A DNA stretch of 64,000 nt from Metallyticus violacea (GCA_030762175.1 CM060843.1:117792869-117856868), one strand, 5' to 3'. Shown: positions 21,452 through 34,089, counted from the stretch's first letter. The notes: generated by a model from the letters alone, not told the origin. Translations and numbers: made by a program.

Positions 21452-24006
21452 TATTTTGTTCATGTTTCGAAAATGTAGTAAAAACAATTAAATTTAATTT
21501 GTTCTATATTTCTTTAAAGCGAATCAACTATTCAATGCCATAAAAATTCAGGAAATTTCTCCTGGAGTTAACTAATAAAAGACTGTGGACTGGAAGATCT
21601 TCAGACCCCTTATTTATGGGGCAGTTTGAAAACAAGAGTTTATACATCAAAACTCTAAATATAATGGCAATACAAATCTTTATATGAGAGAAAATAGTAA
21701 TTCTATACTTTGCTGCAATTGATCAAGCCGATATAGCGCGCTGGGCTGTCGATTTCGGGATCACTCTGCTGTGTAATTGAGGCCCAATCAAATGGACTAT
21801 GTGGTATGTTATGCTAATTACAGGAATAATAGATTTGTCAATGCCAATGCTTGCACAGTAACAACATCGCCGTATTTAGCAAGCCAAATAACCTACCACA
21901 GCAAGTTTGTGCAAAGCCGTAGTCTAAACGAAAATCTTATACTTGAGCGTAATGTAACATATGCATTCGGAAGACGGAACTGAGGTTGGAGGGTGGAGAG
22001 GAAATAAGAATAGGAGAAGGAGGTAATCTGGATGTTTTCTGGGTCCAATATGAAACTCAAGGGAAACATTTCATAACACCAAAGAGGAAGGCAGGGGAAC
22101 GTTGAGATGGTGCGGTAATGTTAAGAGGAAAAAACACGAAACAAAAGTTCACAGAAGACAAGAAGGATATGATGCAATTTATCTCAGGGGATTGTAAAAG
22201 GAAAGACAGCAGGGGAAAAGGAAAATAATTCTAAAACCTCCAAATTCCGGAGAAGGAAAAAAAAAAAAAAAACACACAAAAAAGAAGCACAGACTGCTTG
22301 AGGAGTACGACAGAAGAAAACAAAAGTGCTAAGAAGAAGCAAAATTGATGAATGCGCCCTGGACATGAAAGTGTGAAGAACACTTTAGGGAGGGGTTCTT
22401 TGATACTTAAAACATGTTGTTTCAGCTGTGTACAAATTGTTTAATTGAAGAGAATTCTATATTTTTTATGTTATTCCTGACTATTATTTATCGATAACAT
22501 TCTCTACAGATACGCCATAATGGGTTTAAAATATAACACAATAATAATACAGGATGAGCCGTAAGTCACTTGACAAATAGAACTTTGGATGTAAATATCA
22601 AACATTTACAAATCTTTACAAACAGACAATTGTGCACAATATCATAACATGACGATATGAAGTCAGCACACTTATGTTCGGTGCTCAAAGTGTTTTCTTT
22701 CATTTTCAATGCATAATATCTTTTTAGTACAGAAATGCATATGGAGTCAGTAATGTCTTGGGATAATGTCTGCGTTTATGGAACAAGTGTTTATTTACAT
22801 AAGACGAAGACCCAACACATTGGCATGCGGTCGTCCGAAATTATCAAAATGAACACATGCCACATCGATGTGCTACTACCATAAACATCATCTTCTGCAA
22901 ATGCGACCTCTTTCTATGGTGTTTCGCCAAGGACAATGTTTTAATGTCCCTCCACTTCCAAAGAGGCTGTTGAAATTGCAAAGGCAATCAAACAACATGT
23001 GACATTTTTGAAAGGGTTTGGCGAAGATTGGAGCATGTGGACATCTGATGTGCCACATGTGAAACATATAAAATGGATTTAAATGGACCAGCATAAAAGG
23101 GGAAACATTCCTTTATAGAATAGTATATATATATATATAAGGAATACTTTGTTGTTATTCAGAAATCTATCTCTAATATTTCAATAAAAGTGTGGTGAAA
23201 AGACTGCTATGTATACGTACATAAACTGTTTCAATAATCACCACCGTATAAAGACTTTTTAGCGTGGGACAGGCTATTTAATGTTCCCGTCATCAAAGGT
23301 TGCTGCCTGAGAGAGCAGCAAACTACTAACTTTGTCCATCATTTCCTCCTTTTACAGATACCGCTGTCTCCCGTCCTTTTTCATTAGCAGAAACAAACGT
23401 AAGCCATTTGGTACATGTTCTGGAATGTAAGGAGAGAACTATTGGACACTCGCACATTATCATTGAGGTGAATCATACCTGACCTCAGATGCCTCTCCTC
23501 TTGTTCTAAACCCCTGGAGTGATTGTAGCCCCAGGCTACAGGAAGTCGGTTAATCGAATGCCCTTGCGAAACTAGAACATTTTGACCAACAATGCCCGCT
23601 TCCATGCAGCAACGCTGTATTACGTCAGCGTCTTAACGTGGATGACAATGATCTGCAGAAGAGTATAATTTTGGGCAAATATACTCTTAGTCTAACTGTC
23701 ATTTATGCCGTTCTACATTGTTGCTATTTTTGAGAAAGCATTTCTAAGTTCAACTGTTCAATGAGCTTGAGAGTTTCAAACTTGAATGATAGTAAAATAA
23801 ACCGAGTTACATAAACACGGCATGAAAAATACATCTGAACAGTGCATCTTTTGGAACCTGAGATGTGTGTGGTTGACTTTACATTTCAAATGTTGAAATA
23901 AATAAAATTTATGATGCAATATTGAAATAACTGTGGGTTACCCTTCGTACAGCTTTGAGGGAAACTTAAAAAGCACGAGATTTGAACTCTGTAGAGATTA
24001 GATGTT
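21452..24006. other. unassigned DNA
   Basis: I recognise no gene. A purine-rich stretch with an A run lies at 21980-22330. From 22550 to 22740, AGGATGAGCCGTAAGTCACT and a minus-strand AATGAAAGAAAACACTTTGA could be the eroded 3' end of a mariner-like element, but the support is too thin to call. A short (TA)n run lies near 23124-23139. Confidence 0.35.
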
Positions 24007-24332
24007 GCCTACAGATGTTGTTGTTGTTGATTTGGTTTATTTACGGACGCTCTTTAACAACTCAGGTCATCAGTGTCCCATTCAATTCAGGACGTGAAAC
24101 GGCCGACAAATTTTGCTCAGAGGCCTCTTCTTTCAGGTTTGAGGTTCTTTATCGTGCCATAAATGTACGACACGGGACCCACGGCTTTACTTCTCTTTCG
24201 AAGGAAGCCATACTTAGGAGTTTTACGCCGGAAAAATCCATCGATCCTGGCCGGCTTTGAACCCGCGATCTTGGATTTAGAAGGCAAGTATGGTTACCAC
24301 TGCACAACCAGGACCGACAGCCTACAGATGTT
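24007..24332 (-). mobile_element. SINE-A copy with perfect 13-bp target-site duplication
   Basis: GCCTACAGATGTT occurs at 24007-24019 and again at 24320-24332, directly bracketing a 300-bp element. On the minus strand the element starts GTCGGTCCTGGTTGTGCAGT, GGTAACCATACTTGCC (tRNA-like A box) and carries a B box near GATCGCGGGTTCAAAGCCGG. The body is shared with the other SINE-A copies. It ends in an AACAACAACAA simple tail next to the duplication. The perfect duplication indicates a comparatively recent, LINE-mobilised insertion. Open frames across it are accidental. Confidence 0.95.
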
Positions 24333-25322
24333 TTCTTAGTATACATTGTCTGTTCCGTCTCCACAAAATACTTCACTGCCATCTTTTCCAAGGACGTCTA
24401 ACGTCTCTCTCTTACCTTTAGGGTGATGATTATTCATTAGTACTGCTATGCTTTAAATCATTTCTCCAGTTTTATTTTATTATTCTGTTTTACATTGCAC
24501 GTGCCCAATTTTTCTATTTTCATTCTTAACTTGTATAATTTTTTACTCTACAGGGAAGTCTCATCTAGGCGGCTTGTATCATTTTTATTTTATCTCATAG
24601 TCATCATTCCCTACTAATATCAGGACTGGAACAGTCACCATCTTGTAAAAATTCATTAATGTATATCTTTGTGTCTTCTTTTGCAGTGCTCCACATATAG
24701 GTTGACATTTTAATTTTGTTTTATGTATCCCTGCCAAAGAAAACACTAAGTTGTAATTTGAATTAAATACTTGTTACACCGTTATATTTTCTATCATGTT
24801 TTCAACTTGCAGGAACTTTTCTGCGATGAACCATTACGTTCAATTTCATTTCTGTACTATTAAGTTAACAATTTCTCTAATTCGTAAAATTCATGGGGAA
24901 ATTTGTGTTTTAAGTAGCAGTTGATACTTTAAGTGTTAATATTTTAATAGTGTTACTCCCTAGGGCTTTATATGTATAAAACCACGCTATACACTTAAAA
25001 GTAGTAGAATCTAATAAAATATAATTCTTTTGCTCATTCTCAAACTTTTTATATTTTTTTCAGAAAGTAGTCTTTGTTGGGTACAATGACCTGTTCCAAA
25101 GTTTCTGCCAATGTTAAAGAAAACCATTTTTTATAGGTCCTTCAGAATTCTCTCTTCAGTCTTCACTGTTTCTCATGAAGAAAATACCTCTCATGAAGGT
25201 GTTTCTTCAATTTAAGAACAAGTAGCAAGGGACTAAATCTGGACTATGGGGAGTTGAGGCACGCGCTTCACATTGATATTTGAGAGATATTCAGAAACAA
25301 CTTTTGTAATACGGCCATGCAT

Positions 25323-25324
<2 letters not shown>
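24333..25324. other. unassigned AT-rich DNA
   Basis: No reading frame or repeat was recognised in this stretch before the long poly(T) tract. Confidence 0.4.
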
Positions 25325-25374
<50 letters not shown>

Positions 25375-25545
25375 CGGGGATCCCTCCTCTTGTCCAAAGA
25401 GATTCACGGAGGTCCTAGGTCCTCAATGGTTTTGTACATAGGACGGCACCTAATTTCTTAAACCGATCCGCCTTTCTGCTGTAGACCATCTCGTCGCCCA
25501 AGCGCGCTAAGCGAACTTAGCTACCACTGATGGATACGTGACTTT
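25325..25545 (-). mobile_element. probable poly(A)-tailed retroinsert, minus strand
   Basis: A run of 47 T (25325-25371) is followed by about 170 bp that is clearly less AT-rich (AATCGGGGATCCCTCCTCTT, GGTCCTAGGTCCTCAATGG, TCGCCCAAGCGCGCTAAGCG). Read on the minus strand this is a short element ending in a 47-base poly(A), as for a SINE, a truncated LINE or a processed transcript. No tRNA-like boxes are clear and I found no target-site duplication, so its right boundary is uncertain. The length of the homopolymer suggests a young insert or an assembly-sensitive site. Confidence 0.55.
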
Positions 25546-28030
25546 AGCACAAACAAGAGGTGAGTCACGTCACGTATCATGTGCAACGTTTCAGTTACCA
25601 ACTTATTATTGTAAAAATTAAGTTCAATCTTTATTGAACAGCCCTCATAAATTACGTTGAATGAACTACACAATAGTTCGTTCTAATAGGGGCACTGCAT
25701 AGAAGTCTTGGATCGCTGAAACAAACAAATTACTAAGTTAAATTAAAACTAATATTATGAACATCCTTCCTAGAAAACTAAAGGTATATTAAAAGCGTAT
25801 CTCCCTAATTTTCAGTAATACAAGTACAGTTTAAGAGACGATAAAATGTAATGGAAATGAATATAGAAAGTAGTGTTAACAAAACTTTTTTGAAAAAAAT
25901 AAAATATGAGAATATGTTTATCCAAAGGTGTAAGTGCTTACAATTATTCGTAATTATGTTTTTTTAAAATACTGTTTATAAACTAAATGGAAATTAATAT
26001 TTAAAATAAATTGTCGTACGCTAAGTTCAAATGCACAGTAGGATATAAAAGGTTTATATGGCCTATTGCCATGAGAATGGGGTAAATAAGACATTATTAA
26101 GAATAATAAGCAAAGGACAGAATACTCATTATTCTTTATTTAGGTATTTGAAATCACTGCAGCTTAATTAATTTGAGTAGAACCAAAAATACATAAATAA
26201 TAAGACTTTAAATAAAGCATGTATTAATAAATAAAAAAGCTAAGTGTATTCACTAATAACTTAATAAAGCACGATGTTGACTGTGCCATGAAAAGGTGTA
26301 TCCTGGGTTTCGTTCTCTAGCAACTGGATAATCGTATACTTGACAAAATTGGAGAAAACACCATGTAGATCATAAAACGTTATCTTTGTTGACGAAATAT
26401 AAAATGGGGATTTCTGCAAAGCGAAAACAAATGCGCACAAAAAACTATTGAGGTAAGGCTGAGAATGTTCGGAAGCAGCAAAATACGAGGATATTCTTGG
26501 GTCAGTCAAGAAAATTCTGTTCTTTAAGCACAAATATAGCAAAAATTACAAACATTTCAAAATATTGCCCTAAGATTGAAAAGAGGGTAAAGGACAAATA
26601 GTAATAATGTGGATAAAATTCATAATTGTAACAAGAACAACATATGTATACTTTTATGCAATTAGGAAGCATTTCTATTGGTTTCATATTATGAAGGCTA
26701 GTCTTAATGCTTTGGAAATATCTGAACCCTTTATAGCTTGTATGTGTTCTCCATTAAGTATACATAGATATGTTCACAAGGCAAAAAAGTCCTTTTTATA
26801 CTCATTTATTTAAAACAGTATTTATCAATTATATTAAAAATTAAAAATAAAATGGAAGCATTTAGCTAGAGCTATATTAAGAGGAGAAAAGAGCACTATT
26901 ATTTACGGACCCTACTAAAATTAGTGTGTTGGCTCATATGTGTTAATTTGTATTCACTAATTGAAACATTTCCTTGTTTTAACTAGTGCCCTAGGCTCAT
27001 CTTGTCTTCTGTATGCTGATTTTTAAGTCTTTGCCCCTTAGGGATGAAGAGTATTTTTAATTAATATTTTAGTACGGTGTATCTTTGATCTCTGCCTATT
27101 TGATTATGGCATTTTGTAGAACCTGAAACCCAACAGAAGGACCCGAATGCAGATGAAATCAATTCAAAATATTTATATAATATTGCTATTTTTGGTTGTA
27201 TTCTATCAATATGAATGAGCAATAATTTTATTTTAAAAATAAATACCATTTACTTTATTATTTTAAAACTTACTTTAAATTTCCTTGATCGTGTAGTACA
27301 GCAGAGAGTATGATACGTTGTAATTATTCATTTATAACTGTTTTCCCTCTATTTCTACACAATTTTCAACTACAGCGGAACTGTCCTATACCTTACTAGG
27401 ATTTATAAGATAAAGAACAGAAAACAAATCAGTGAAATATGAAGAATTTTTTCAAAAGTAATCCACGTATATGCAAAGAAAAACATGTGGAGAATTGAGT
27501 TTATGTACAAAAGTATATAAGGGTGAATAATGGATCATGAACTGTGATCGTATTCGATAATCTAATGTGATATGTGGGGGAGGAGTTTGTTGATTCAATT
27601 GATTGTTGTCAATTTCCTCTTCTGCTGCTGCCTATCGACTATCGCCGTGCGGTCGGTGGATTGCTGGAATTTTATGACCCTCTTTGGCCAATGGGAGAGG
27701 ACTGGGAATTATGCAAAACACGAACACAAATCATAGATGTTACTATAACACGATTTATTTATATTTAAGTAATTTTATCTTTCAAGGATCACCTTTAAGT
27801 TCTGAAAATATTGATGAGTGTGGCAACTAACCCGATGGATTCTATCACTGCACGGTAAATGTACCAAATCTTTCACCTTTCCACTGTTTTTCTTTTGTAC
27901 CACTATTTTCGATATGACTCCCTGTTAATAGTTTGCGTCTTTCTACTCCACAAGCTCTCCGATTGACTGACCGAATTACTCTTTATTCCTTCTGTTTTTC
28001 CCCTGGGTTTCGTTACGTAATGAGTTATTT
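25546..28030. other. unassigned AT-rich DNA
   Basis: This is very AT-rich, especially at 25740-27560. Several frames of 60-93 codons are present on both strands without motifs. The part 27560-27780 (a 64-codon plus frame with MGEEFVDSIDCCQFPLLLLP) is less AT-rich and may be the upstream part of repeat family R. Confidence 0.4.
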
Positions 28031-28039
28031 ACACCCGCA

Positions 28040-28440
28040 AGGTTCTGTTGCATCAATAGATTTTTATTGCCCGGCCTGTCCTGGATTTTAACAAACAAAC
28101 AAACAAAAAAAACTTGTTGTCCGTTCTTACAATACCTAGGGATCTTACTCACTGTTTTTCAAATTCTTAGAGATGACCCTTCTTATACAAAGATTCTTAC
28201 AAAATATACAAAAGATGCATAGGACCAACTGGTTCTTTTTGTTCCGTTCCCAAAACACAATCCTTCCTGGTTTATGTCTAAAAGCTTTGTAAACAATTTA
28301 TTCAATACTCACGAAATACGCAAAATGACTTAACTATTAATATACAGGCACATAAACTGTACAAATTGATTATAATAAGACTTATAATATATGTAATTAA
28401 TTATAATAATATCAATAATATAAAATGGAGCTTGAAGTCA
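28040..28440 (+). repeat. repeat family R, copy 2
   Basis: The segment 28170-28440 aligns with 5181-5390 and 58610-58855 through ordered blocks: ACAAAAGAT..ATAGG.CC, GGTTCT.TT, TTCAATAC.CAC, TGACTTAACTATTAATAT, then ATAATATATGTAATTAATTA. Upstream, ATAGATTTTTATTGCCCGGC compares with GAGGATTTTTATTATACAGT in the third copy, so the homology probably extends to about 28040. No coding capacity is evident. Confidence 0.5.
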
Positions 28441-29540
28441 TTTTATATTGCTTTAGAACCTTTTTTTTTTCAATATTGCATATAAATTAATTTAATAATG
28501 CCTTACTTTACGGCTAGTCACAATGTCATAATTTTGAATGTAAACAAATTACATAACCATTTTTGTACTATGTTTGACACAAATTAATTTTTTCATTAAT
28601 TTCCATATCACATGTCTCAGCTTAGCCGCGCTACGCCACTGAAAACTCAAGAACGCTTACATCGCATTATGATGAAGCGAGGTTAGCCGCCAAGTCGTTA
28701 ACACAAATAACTGAACAGACATAATTACAACTGTACTATCACGCTTCATAAGCATTTAAAACTGCAGCTGCACAAATAATCACCTTAGTAAAAACCGACA
28801 AAATTATTTAGATAAATATCAGTTGTTTATAATTTTATTTCATCACTAGAATTATTGTTATCTTTCTTACATTTTTTTGTTTGGAGGGGAATGCCTTCAG
28901 CACTGCGTATTCCTGATAGCGAGGTATCATAGCAGTAAAATGTCAGTATAACATCACTTTCTACCGTCAATGAACATGGTTCACTTCAAAGAACGTATTT
29001 GTAATTTAAAACAGCATTAAAAGTCGCAGTTTACTTGGCGAAGTAAAGGACTAGAGTGATGAGATAGCAGGCAAGATCATTGAGCTCCCCAGAGTGATAT
29101 TTAATATGGTTAGCTTAATGATTTGTTTCTGCTGTGGCATAGAGACGATGTGGATGGAAGCGTCCTTAATAAGACACCACGCACATGAGTAAATTAGGTT
29201 CGTTATGTGGCGGTAACCAGATTACATACTGTTGCTTTGTGACGATAACAAGAAGAACTCGAGCTTCCTTCGTCATGGAAACCAAAATAGTTATCACGTT
29301 AGCTCACAGGAATCCTTCCCTGGTATATTTCCTTGCAATGAATTTACCATGAGTGCAATATGAAATGGCACGAGTTGAGTAGCTTGATATTTTTGCTCTA
29401 ACCTCTCTCAGAGTGTCCGCCTGAAACGAAACAACAGCCTACAGGAAGAGCTAACTCTGAATCCAAACGGGACCTGTAAAAATATATTCTTAACCACAGA
29501 CATAATAAACAAGTTGCTAAGAAAAATCGTAGCCTATGAA
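28441..29540. other. unassigned DNA
   Basis: Mixed AT-rich and moderately balanced DNA, with no motif and no long frame. Confidence 0.4.
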
Positions 29541-30895
29541 TGTCTGAGAAGAAAGAAAGTTTCCCTAAATGCCGCTATATTCATATTAAAAAGTGTTTAT
29601 CAGAACTACTTGATAAAGATTTTAGGGTAGTTGCGTGCAAATGTTTAAGAAAAGGCCAATGTGACTCTAGATTTGTTTATTCAACATATAAAAATATAAA
29701 AACACATAAATAAAAAAAATACCCCAAAACTAAATTGATGCCATATCAGAGGATGAGTTAGACAAACTATTGAATACGTTAAAAGACATAAAGAACCCAG
29801 GTACCAGTAAAATACATGTAGCAATGCAACAAGAGAGAAAACAAACAGGTTCCTAAAAACTAATAAATATAGACTGGAAATCATACAAATTAGGAAGCTC
29901 TTAACTGTCCAAAAATAACAGAAAAACAAAACAAAAAACAGAAGGTTCAAAGATATAAAAAATATTACTACAAGAAGCAAAACATGCGTTCAGGAAAGGG
30001 AGAACGTGGTGTGTTGCGATTTTTAACAAATAAATAATTGAGAAAAACAGAGAATACAAATTAGAAATCCACATTTTGTTTATCGATTATACTGAAGCTT
30101 TCGACAGTCATTAAAATAAAAATTATGGGAAATCATGAGAAACAAGAGATATCCCGGATACCTAATAAAATTAATAGAGAAAAAGTATTAGGAAATAACA
30201 TTTATAAAAGATTCGCATGGTAAAAATAAAAAGTAAAGCAAAGCGTATGACAGGACTGTTCTTTGTCACCGTATTTGTGTAACGTTTACATATTTGTAAG
30301 CCTGTGGCAGTCTTAAATCCTTAAATCCTTTTTAAATTAGTTACATTGACATTGAATATAATGTTATATATCGACTATCAGGCCTTTTTAATCTTCAGAG
30401 AATGAACTGCAAATAGCAGCAAAAAAAAAAAAAAAAAAAAAAAAAATTGTAAAGAACTGTGATTTAAAGATTTCTGGGAGAAAATCAGAAGTAACATAAT
30501 TATAAATTAAATATTAATAACTGGGTTAAACACTTCAAGTAATTAGACTGTATTTGTCATATGAAAAAAGATGTTGATGAAAACTTCAGAAATGTGTGGT
30601 GCAATTCAACGAGCACTGAAAAATAAAATCAAAGAACCATTTTAATTGAAAATTGTTGGCTATGTCACTTTCCAAACATATAAGTGAAAAGTAGACATTG
30701 AACAACATATCACAAAGGAAAACAGAAATAGCCGAAATGTTTTTACTGATAAAAATATCAGACTATACCTCAGAGATCATATTTGAGAATACATGAGTTA
30801 AAAGGGATGATGAACATTGGAAGGATAAAGGCAATTTCTACATAGCGATGATTTTATACGAGAAAATAAACTATCTTCAGTTGGAAAGGAAAAAC
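29541..30895 (+). mobile_element. RTE-like LINE, 5' and central remnant
   Basis: The plus-strand frames read LEIHILFIDYTEAFDS near 30080, corresponding to the RT block F.DF.KAFD with the catalytic aspartate region. A NKNYGKS/KLWEIM-like stretch and IKLIEKKY (helix after the palm) follow. Around 30540-30650 comes KKMLMKTSEMCGAIQRALKN followed by KIKEPF. This C-terminal block, ...VDE...N...GAIQR.LKNKIRK, is typical of insect RTE/BovB-like LINEs. The YADD region is not preserved, and a run of 26 A lies at 30421-30446. The copy is broken by many stops, and its 3' part resumes at 31556 after an insert. Confidence 0.7.
30421..30446. repeat. poly(A) tract, 26 bp
   Basis: Uninterrupted A run inside the RTE-like LINE. 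It may be an expanded A-tract or the remains of a small poly(A)-tailed insert; no flanking duplication was seen. Confidence 0.9.
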
Positions 30896-30959
30896 TGGTC
30901 AAGGCCGGTATTTGGATCACTTGATTCTTTAACCACCTGAGCACAAACTTTTCTCACCG

Positions 30960-31555
30960 TGGTTCCTTGCTTGGAGGAATATACAGTAGCTCATTTGGTT
31001 AGAGCGTCTGAACGGGAGGCTGAAGGTCCTGCATAAGTAGATGAGATGTCAAAAGCTGCTAACTAATGTCGGGGGCGGGTGAGTAGCAGATATGATTGTT
31101 GCCCTGAGTACTACCCATAAAAGGAATATTATATTTAATCATTGACTGGTCTAGCGAATTTCAATATAGGCATTTAGGACGCCAGTTATATGGTTCTTCA
31201 GTGACTCAAGAACGAGTTAACTGCCCCCATTCAGTCGCGCAGCTGTCTTTGGGGTGATATGACTTTTGGACCGTGTACTATGTTACTGCAGTGCTCCTGG
31301 AAGTCTTGGTGGATGTAATCTGTTGCAGATGTAGCGTTAATGAAAGAAGTTGTCCAATCCTGTAAGCTTTTGCATTACTGTTCTTATTGATGGATTTGGT
31401 GGTGCTCTTGAATCTGTATACGTATTTTCAGCAATTCTCTGGGTTGGATGAAGAAAGATGTGCTTCCTCATTGGTGTTCAGTCTGTGAGTAACTAGATGG
31501 TGTAAGACTGTAATATGCTTTTATATTGTGCGTGCAGTCATCTATGTACCAAGAT
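30960..31555 (+). mobile_element. tRNA-headed insert (SINE-D) splitting the RTE-like LINE
   Basis: GTAGCTCATTTGGTTAGAGC followed by GTCTGAACGGGAGGCTGAAG and GTCCTGCA closely follows a tRNA 5' half, with GTAGCTCAGTTGGTTAGAGC as the usual A-box region. The TTCGA part of the B box is eroded. The LINE protein homology stops near 30890 and resumes near 31560, so the intervening about 600 bp looks inserted, although a SINE of this size would be long and a second element may be included. No target-site duplication was identified. This tRNA-like head differs from SINE-A, B and C. Confidence 0.5.
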
Positions 31556-31860
31556 CGCGAAAAAAGGAAGGAAGGAAGATTGGAAGAGAATAAAATTCAA
31601 GCTGCAGAATTACGCTTTCTACGATCTACCAAAGGCTGCAAAAAGATCATATTCTCAAGAAATGAGAATATAAGAACATAATTAGAAATGCAATTAATAC
31701 TACAACAATTAAGGTATTACAGACAAGAATGAATAAAACACTTAAAAGAATATCAAAAAATATAATAGCATATAACCCGAAAGGAATAAGATCAATTGAA
31801 GACCAAAATTAAAGATGGATAGAAAAAAAAGGTGAGATCGGAACAGACAGGACCAAGTCC
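31556..31860 (+). pseudogene. RTE-like LINE 3' coding remnant
   Basis: The frame at 31590-31720 reads NKIQAAELRFLRSTKGCKKI then NENIRT, stop, LEMQL, and further LRYYRQE, stop, IKHLKEYQ. This follows the C-terminal pattern KIQAAEM.FLR.VKG......RNE.IR.EL.....I..YR..W..HL.RM of arthropod RTE-type LINEs. Near 31770 YNPKGIRSIEDQN is the GRR.IGRP-like basic end. It is the continuation of the 29.5-30.9 kb fragment and ends at the (GAA)n repeat. Confidence 0.75.
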
Positions 31861-31865
31861 GCTAT

Positions 31866-31958
31866 GGAAGAAGAAGAAGAAGAAGAAGAACAAGAACAAG
31901 AACAAGAACAAGAAGAAGAAGAAGAAGAAGAAGAAGAAGAAGAAGAAGAAGAACAAGA
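31866..31958. repeat. (GAA)n microsatellite with CAAGAA interruptions
   Basis: GAA units with a central block of AACAAG units at about 31890-31912. It lies at the 3' end of the LINE and probably grew from its tail. On the minus strand it gives a meaningless polyphenylalanine frame. Confidence 0.92.
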
Positions 31959-32194
31959 AATAAAAAGAAGACGAAGAAGCTCCGATTGAGTGAAAAATTA
32001 GTTTAACCTCTTTCCGGCTTTTACCGGACAGCTCGTTGACCATAATTTTCGAAGCGATAATGTCGTCAAGAGATTAGTAAAACAATTCTGAAATCGCAGA
32101 ATGAGTGGAGCATCGAAAAACCAGTCTAACTCGTAGATCAATACGGCGGCTCATTTAAAAATAATGTGATATTCATAAAACACAATACACATAC

Positions 32195-32430
32195 CGACAT
32201 AGGCGGCCAAGATAGTTAAGACAAGGACTCTGAACGGGAGGTTTGTGCTTAAAATTGTCCAAGATCGTCCTCCCAGACGGAAAAAGTTTTTCATGTTTTC
32301 CTCAGACATCATCATTACCGAGGAGGGACCCTGAAACACTTCTTTTAAAACTTATTTCCCAGTTTATGACTTCATCCCAATTGTCATCAACTGTGGTGCA
32401 TCCTTGATGAAAGCGAATTTTGAACACTAT
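32195..32430 (+). mobile_element. SINE-B copy, strongly diverged
   Basis: GGCGGCCAAGATAGTTAAGA, CAAGGACTCTGAACGGGAGG follows the SINE-B head. The body keeps TTTTCCTCAGACATCATCAT in place of TTTTCCTCAGTCCTCATAAA, then GAGGAGGGACCCTGAAACAC, TTTCCCAGTTTATGACTTCA and TCATCAACTGTGGTGCATCC. All elements occur in the same order as in the copies at 41.4 and 56.9 kb. No target duplication remains visible. Confidence 0.8.
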
Positions 32431-34085
32431 CAAAACAAAATAGTGTGCCTTGTGTATGCAGAGATGTGTTCTGTAAGCAGACAGCTGTAAGAAAAGTATT
32501 TCTTCGCAAAAGGACGGAAAAAAAAAACGGAGAAAGGGAAAGTAGAAGCTTAAAGTACACAAAGACAAAGAGGAGAATTAAAAAGGTGAAAAATTAAACA
32601 CTTTCTCCTTTTCTCTTTCTTTGATATTTGTTATTTTCTTATTTAACAAATGCCAAATGCCTGTTCACTCCTTTCGCTTAATCTCATTAGGCAAGGGGCA
32701 AACATGGAGGGAAGAGAGATAGAGAGAGAGAGTGGGGGGATAAGAGGGAAAGAAAGAAACAGATAGGGAGAAAATAATTTTCCTTTTTTCCTTATTTTGT
32801 TCAATAAGAACCATTATATTCCTTATGTCTTCTTGTCACTCTTCTTGCTAATATAAATTTTATATTAGAATAAAAGTGATAAAAATGAACTTGTTTTATA
32901 TTTTGGTTTTATCTCAAGCCATCACTCACAAAATAAATAATTACATCATTAAATATTTACCATAAAATGTATATTAAATGTGTATTTTAACGCCATTGTT
33001 CACACCAATATCAAGAGTTAAAATCGCCCTATTACTTTTTCTTTCACATATTGAAATTCTTATTTGAATTTTATATTGGTAATATTAAACATGAAAAAAA
33101 TATATGAATATGCCTTAAATAGAAACCTAAGGCTGTTAGAATTTGCAAATTGTGATGTCAACAACAAATTTACTGGTTGTCCAAACTTCATAGGTAACGG
33201 TTAATCACGGAATTATGCATCTACATGAAGTATAAATGTAAGGTTAAATTTGACGCAACACAGTATATAGACTGTTAGTCACTAAATTACCTTTATAGTA
33301 GCAATCACATAATTGTTTCTTTTTTACCTGTTGACAAGAACTTTTCACAGCTATCGATATTATGACTAAGAGTTTATACGGTTTGTACTTTATACATATA
33401 TAATTTAATTTTAAAAATTTTGTTTTTGTTTTAAAGTAAATATTTCTAATGATGTATTTCTGTATGTTTTCGAAGCGTCCGAACGGATTTGCTGTAAGAA
33501 TACTTTGCATAAGACTATAGTGTTCATTAGTCTTTTTTTATAAACTGTTATAGGGGCTTCTTTATTAAAATATTATAGAATTAAGACGTGTAGGGAAAGA
33601 AAATTATAGCATTAGTTTTCCAGGATCAAAATTTAATTTTAAACAACACATTTTAGCATAAATTTTCTTGAACTTCAGCCTATATTTCTGTAAATTCCTA
33701 AACAATTCATCAACTCTAATCACTTATTTAGCACGGTTCCGCTGTAATATTACAAATGTATAATTCCTTAAGACTTCTAGACATGTTTTGTACTTATTCA
33801 AAGAATTATACGTTTTAATAATTTAAAAACATTAAGAGTATGGTGCATATTATTTGTAAACATAAAAATATTGATGTTTTAAACAATAATTTTTTTCTAT
33901 ACTACACAGTTTATGCTCCTAAAATCTTGGAACAGTTTTTAGAACAATGTTTCTGCACAATATTGATGCCCTATAATTTGCATTCTCAAACATTTAATGT
34001 TTCTACTATTAGTTTTTCACAGTGCTATTCCTATTCCTTAGATTTTATACTAATGAACAGTAAATTGTTATAGATAGTGAATGAT
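32431..34085. other. unassigned AT-rich DNA
   Basis: A GA-rich stretch (AGAGAGATAGAGAGAGAGAG) lies near 32715. The remainder is AT-rich with short frames only (33244-33510 minus, 33840-34073 plus), none with a motif. Confidence 0.4.
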
Positions 34086-34089
34086 CATT

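Noticed and set aside
22550..22740. 3' end of a mariner-like element on the minus strand
   Set aside because: AGGATGAGCCGTAAGTCACT and a weak FEH-like tail suggest it, but no transposase core was found upstream and no matching opposite end. The evidence is too thin to list.
29681..29980. 99-codon minus-strand hydrophobic frame
   Set aside because: It is antisense to the A-rich sense strand of the RTE-like LINE. Phe/Leu-rich frames of this sort are expected there by composition.
31792..32043. 83-codon minus-strand frame with a polyphenylalanine run
   Set aside because: It is simply the reverse reading of the (GAA)n microsatellite.
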